Shown: in pieces, positions 5,602 to 8,544 of the stretch
How the letters are laid out: every line of letters begins with the position of its first letter
Numbering within the stretch: position 1 is the stretch's first letter
From: Verrucomicrobia bacterium UBA1263
GTDB taxonomy: Bacteria > Verrucomicrobiota > Verrucomicrobiia > Limisphaerales > UBA1412
DNA length: 8,544 nt
Direction: 5' to 3'
Assembly (NCBI GenBank): GCA_002308515.1
Contig: DBVN01000005.1
Span: forward strand, 1 to 8,544
Position numbers and translations under genes: made by a program
The notes under the pieces: model-generated
What the model saw: only the letters and a program-made list of their open reading frames with translations
What the model was told of the DNA's origin: nothing
The model's database searches: none

Positions 5602-8544
5602 ATGAAAATTTCTAAACGCATATATCAGATCTCCTGTATCGCGCTGGCAATCTGCGCGCTGGCATCCGCGAACGCCGCGGATCCCCTGGTACAGGGTTTC
5701 AATAATCCTCCCGATTCCGCCAAGCCTCAAACCTGGTGGCACTGGATGAACGGCAATATCACCAAGGAAGGCATCAAGGCCGACCTGGAAGCCATGAAAG
5801 AGATCGGCCTGGGCGGCGCGACCATCGTCAACGCCGACTGCGGAATCCCGCGCGGTGACGTTCCCTTTATGAGCGATGAGTGGCGTGAGTGCTTCAAGTA
5901 CGCCGTGGAACAGGCTGACCGTCTGGGACTGAAGCTGGCTGTGGAAAACTGCGCCGGCTGGTCCAGCAGCGGCGGCCCCTGGAACACTCCCGAAAACGGT
6001 ATGCAGCGCATCACCGCTTCCGAAACCCAGGTCACAGGCCCGGTACGTTTCGATAAAGTCCTGGCTCAGCCCAAGACGAACCTGAAACTTTACAAAGATA
6101 TCGCCGTACTGGCATATCAGACAAAGCCTTTTCTGGATAACAAAACAGGAGCCACACTCTCCAAGGAACCGGGCAAGCTGGAGATCGTGCAGGCACTCTT
6201 CCGCTCCAAGAGTACGGATGCCGGCGGCGATGTGACGGCCAAGGTCAAAGAGCTGATCAACGCCGGTGCCAAGGAAATAGCCGCCACGACCGGTAATTTC
6301 GGCGATCCGATCTTCGGTGAACTGAAGGAGCTGGTCCTCAAGTTCAAGCTGGACGGCAAGGACGGCGTTCTGATCACGGATGAAAACACCACTCTGATCG
6401 TTCCCACCAGTGAATATCAGTGGGCAGTAGCTCAATCCGTCATCAAGACTTCTGTGGACTCCACCTTTATGAGTCCGCCGCCAGCCTCGATCTCCAGCAG
6501 TCAGATCATTCCTCTGGACTCTATCATTGACATCTCCGACAAGCTGTCCGCCGACGGCCGTCTGCAATGGGATGTACCGGCCGGCAACTGGACGATCCTC
6601 CGTCTGGGTTATACGCCCATCGGACGCAACAACCATCCCGCGCCGATCGAAGGCACCGGTCTGGAATGCGACAAGCTCAGCAAGGAAGCTCTGGACGCGC
6701 ACTGGGAAGGCTTCATGGCCAAGGTGCTGGCCGACATCGGGCCGCTGGCCGGCAAAGCGCTGGACACCTCCCTCATCGACAGCTATGAAGTCGGACAGCA
6801 GGACTGGACAGCCAAATTCCGCGAGGAGTTCCAAAAACGCCGCGGATATGACCCGGTCAAGTATCTGCCCACTTATATGCGCATGGTGGTCGAGAACTCG
6901 GAAGTGACCGAGCGTTTCCTGTGGGATATGCGCCGGACGATCTCCGATCTGTTCGCTGAGAATTATTTCGCTCATTTCGATGAACTCTGTCAGAAGAATG
7001 GTCTGCTCAGCGCGGTGGAACCCTACACCGGGCCTTTTGAATCTATTCAGGCCGGCAGCACTTCCGACGTGGTGATGGGCGAATTCTGGTGCGGCAGCCA
7101 GGGACATCCTTCTGTGAAGCTGGCCGCCTCCATCGCTCACATTTACGGCAAGACCATCGTGGGCGCGGAATCCTTTACGGCCACCGACAGCGCCGGCAAA
7201 TGGCAGAATTATCCTTACAAGATCAAGGCGCTGGGCGATCTGATGTTCGCGCAGGGTCTGAACCGCTACATCTTCCACCGCTACGCCATGCAGCCCTGGA
7301 CCGACCGCTATCCCGGCATGACCATGGGACCGTGGGGATTCCATTTCGAGCGCACGTCCACCTGGTGGGAACCCGGCAAGGCGTGGATCGACTATATCAG
7401 CCGCTGTGAATATCTGCTGCAGCAGGGCCGCTGTGTGGCCGATATCGCTTACTTCACCGGCGAAAGCGCTCCGGTGGAAATGCGCAACGGCAATGTCAAG
7501 CTGCATCCCGGCTATGACTATGACGCGGTCAGCCCCGATGTGATCCTGAACGGTTCTTACGTTAAGAACGGACGCGTTTATCTGGCCAGCGGAGCCAATT
7601 ACGGTGTGCTGGTCCTGCCCGGCGGCGACATTAACATGACCCCGCCCATGATCGAGCGCATCGGCAAGCTCGTCCAGCAGGGCGCGACTATCGTGGGTCC
7701 TCGTCCCAAGCGCTCCCCCAGCCTGACCGGGTATCCCGAATGCGATCAGCAGGTGAAGGAATGGGCCGACAAGCTCTGGGGCGACTGCAACGGCAAGAAT
7801 GTGTTTGAAAACAAGTTCGGCAAGGGCCATGTCTTCCAGGGGATTCCTCTGACGCATATTCTCTCGCGGCAGAACCTGAGACCCGACTTTGAGTTCCAGG
7901 GCTCCTCGGCTCAAAGCTCGCTGGTGTACACACACCGCACGACCGGCAAAGCGGACATTTACTTCGTCTCCAATCAGAGGTATCAATATGACACCGCGGA
8001 CTGCACTTTCCGTGTTTATGGCAAAGTACCGGAACTGTGGCACCCGGACACCGGTGTGATCGAGAAAGCGCCCGTCTGGAACCAGATGGGTGACAGCACG
8101 ACCGTTCGTCTCCAGCTGGAGCCGGCCGGTTCGGTCTTTGTCATCTTCCGTGACTGCGCCGCGAACGCTGATCCAGTGGTCTGCGCTTCCTCTACGCTCG
8201 AAGCCGCCGCTGGCGCGCCTGTCAAACTGGAGATCCAGAAAGCCAGCTATGAAGCCATTGACGGCGCAGGCGCTCTGGATGTGACCCCGCTGCTCAGCAA
8301 ACTGGCGGAACAGGGTTCCATCAATCTCCTTGTTGATAATGACAACATGGGCAATGATCCGACCAAGGATCACAAAAAACAGCTGAAAGTCAACTACACC
8401 GTCAACGGCAAGCCCGCCAGCGTCACCATCGCGGAACATCAGACGCTGATCCTGCCCGGCGAGAACAATATCGGCACGATGCCCATCTGGGAGGTCGCCA
8501 CTTGTCCCAAAGGACAGCCGATCGTCAAGACCTCCGAGAACGGG
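5602..8544 (+). CDS. Secreted glycoside hydrolase, GH106-like alpha-L-rhamnosidase (3' end outside window)
   Basis: The frame from ATG 5602 stays open to the right edge for exactly 981 codons. Residues 1-25 form a Sec signal peptide (basic MKISKR, hydrophobic core, ANA-A cleavage around 25/26); the LAIC segment is not a good lipobox. The mature part starts with FNNPPDSAKPQTWWHWMNGNI (33-53), with WWHWMNGNITKEGI the hallmark of the GH106 barrel. Further blocks typical of the family are NCAGWSSSGGPW (116-127), DSYEVGQQDW (393-402), AVEPY (471-475), EFW (494-496), HIYGK (513-517), GAESFT (521-526), GYDYDAVSPDVI (637-648), LRPDFEF (759-765), HRTTGKADIYFVSNQ (778-792) and a C-terminal beta-sandwich from about 880 (LDVTPLL). 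Conserved acids D393, E396, E473 and E523 are candidates for the active site; I do not assign which is catalytic. Likely role: releasing L-rhamnose from pectins or other glycans outside the cytoplasm. Substrate cannot be deduced. Most of the protein is probably present, with only the tail missing. Codons are GC-rich, as in nadC. Confidence 0.88.
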   Translation, partial: MKISKRIYQISCIALAICALASANAADPLVQGFNNPPDSAKPQTWWHWMNGNITKEGIKADLEAMKEIGLGGATIVNADCGIPRGDVPFMSDEWRECFKYAVEQADRLGLKLAVENCAGWSSSGGPWNTPENGMQRITASETQVTGPVRFDKVLAQPKTNLKLYKDIAVLAYQTKPFLDNKTGATLSKEPGKLEIVQALFRSKSTDAGGDVTAKVKELINAGAKEIAATTGNFGDPIFGELKELVLKFKLDGKDGVLITDENTTLIVPTSEYQWAVAQSVIKTSVDSTFMSPPPASISSSQIIPLDSIIDISDKLSADGRLQWDVPAGNWTILRLGYTPIGRNNHPAPIEGTGLECDKLSKEALDAHWEGFMAKVLADIGPLAGKALDTSLIDSYEVGQQDWTAKFREEFQKRRGYDPVKYLPTYMRMVVENSEVTERFLWDMRRTISDLFAENYFAHFDELCQKNGLLSAVEPYTGPFESIQAGSTSDVVMGEFWCGSQGHPSVKLAASIAHIYGKTIVGAESFTATDSAGKWQNYPYKIKALGDLMFAQGLNRYIFHRYAMQPWTDRYPGMTMGPWGFHFERTSTWWEPGKAWIDYISRCEYLLQQGRCVADIAYFTGESAPVEMRNGNVKLHPGYDYDAVSPDVILNGSYVKNGRVYLASGANYGVLVLPGGDINMTPPMIERIGKLVQQGATIVGPRPKRSPSLTGYPECDQQVKEWADKLWGDCNGKNVFENKFGKGHVFQGIPLTHILSRQNLRPDFEFQGSSAQSSLVYTHRTTGKADIYFVSNQRYQYDTADCTFRVYGKVPELWHPDTGVIEKAPVWNQMGDSTTVRLQLEPAGSVFVIFRDCAANADPVVCASSTLEAAAGAPVKLEIQKASYEAIDGAGALDVTPLLSKLAEQGSINLLVDNDNMGNDPTKDHKKQLKVNYTVNGKPASVTIAEHQTLILPGENNIGTMPIWEVATCPKGQPIVKTSENG

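Noticed and set aside
5584..8439. 951-codon open frame on the minus strand
   Set aside because: It is the antisense shadow of the GH106-like gene: the GC-rich codon bias of the real gene suppresses stops on the opposite strand. Its translation is low-complexity-like without family motifs, whereas the plus frame has a signal peptide and family motifs throughout.

Overview
The window looks like part of a bacterial chromosome from a fermentative, polysaccharide-degrading anaerobe. A Lentisphaerota/PVC-type or Bacteroidota gut bacterium fits best. This is inferred from the secreted rhamnosidase-family enzyme, the weak Shine-Dalgarno sites on several genes and the solitary AAA+/DUF4143 ATPases; there is no rRNA or other marker to prove it. 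There are no tRNA, rRNA, CRISPR, transposase or integrase signals.

Layout. (1) Positions 1-728, minus strand: an AT-rich gene for a multi-pass membrane protein of unknown family. It runs off the left edge, and no stop codon lies inside the window. (2) Positions 729-1106: an AT-rich divergent intergenic region. It holds three copies of a 22-bp palindromic element with a 39-40 bp period, the last lying over a credible promoter, and possibly a 25-codon hydrophobic peptide on the minus strand. (3) Positions 1107-2321, plus: AAA+ ATPase with a C-terminal DUF4143 domain. (4) Positions 2322-2621: intergenic, possibly with a decayed permease fragment on the minus strand. (5) Positions 2622-4177, plus: a tight two-gene operon. 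It encodes a 'mini-YchF' protein, which keeps the TGS/DUF933 end of the YchF GTPase but has lost the nucleotide-binding core, and nadC (quinolinate phosphoribosyltransferase, NAD synthesis). A hairpin follows. (6) Positions 4278-5477, plus: a second AAA+/DUF4143 ATPase from a different branch, preceded by a perfect 27-bp palindrome over its promoter. (7) Positions 5602-8544, plus: a secreted glycoside hydrolase resembling GH106 alpha-L-rhamnosidases. It is open at the right edge, with 981 codons visible.

How the parts relate. nadC, the mini-YchF gene and the GH106 gene have GC-rich, strongly biased codons. The two ATPase genes are less GC-rich and the left membrane gene is clearly AT-rich, so the window reads as native genes interspersed with acquired single-gene cassettes. 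The most unusual points are the two ATPase genes, each with its own, unrelated, palindromic control element, and the vestigial YchF translated just ahead of nadC. Two real genes (the left membrane protein and the GH106 enzyme) are easily missed by ORF callers because each lacks a stop codon inside the window.
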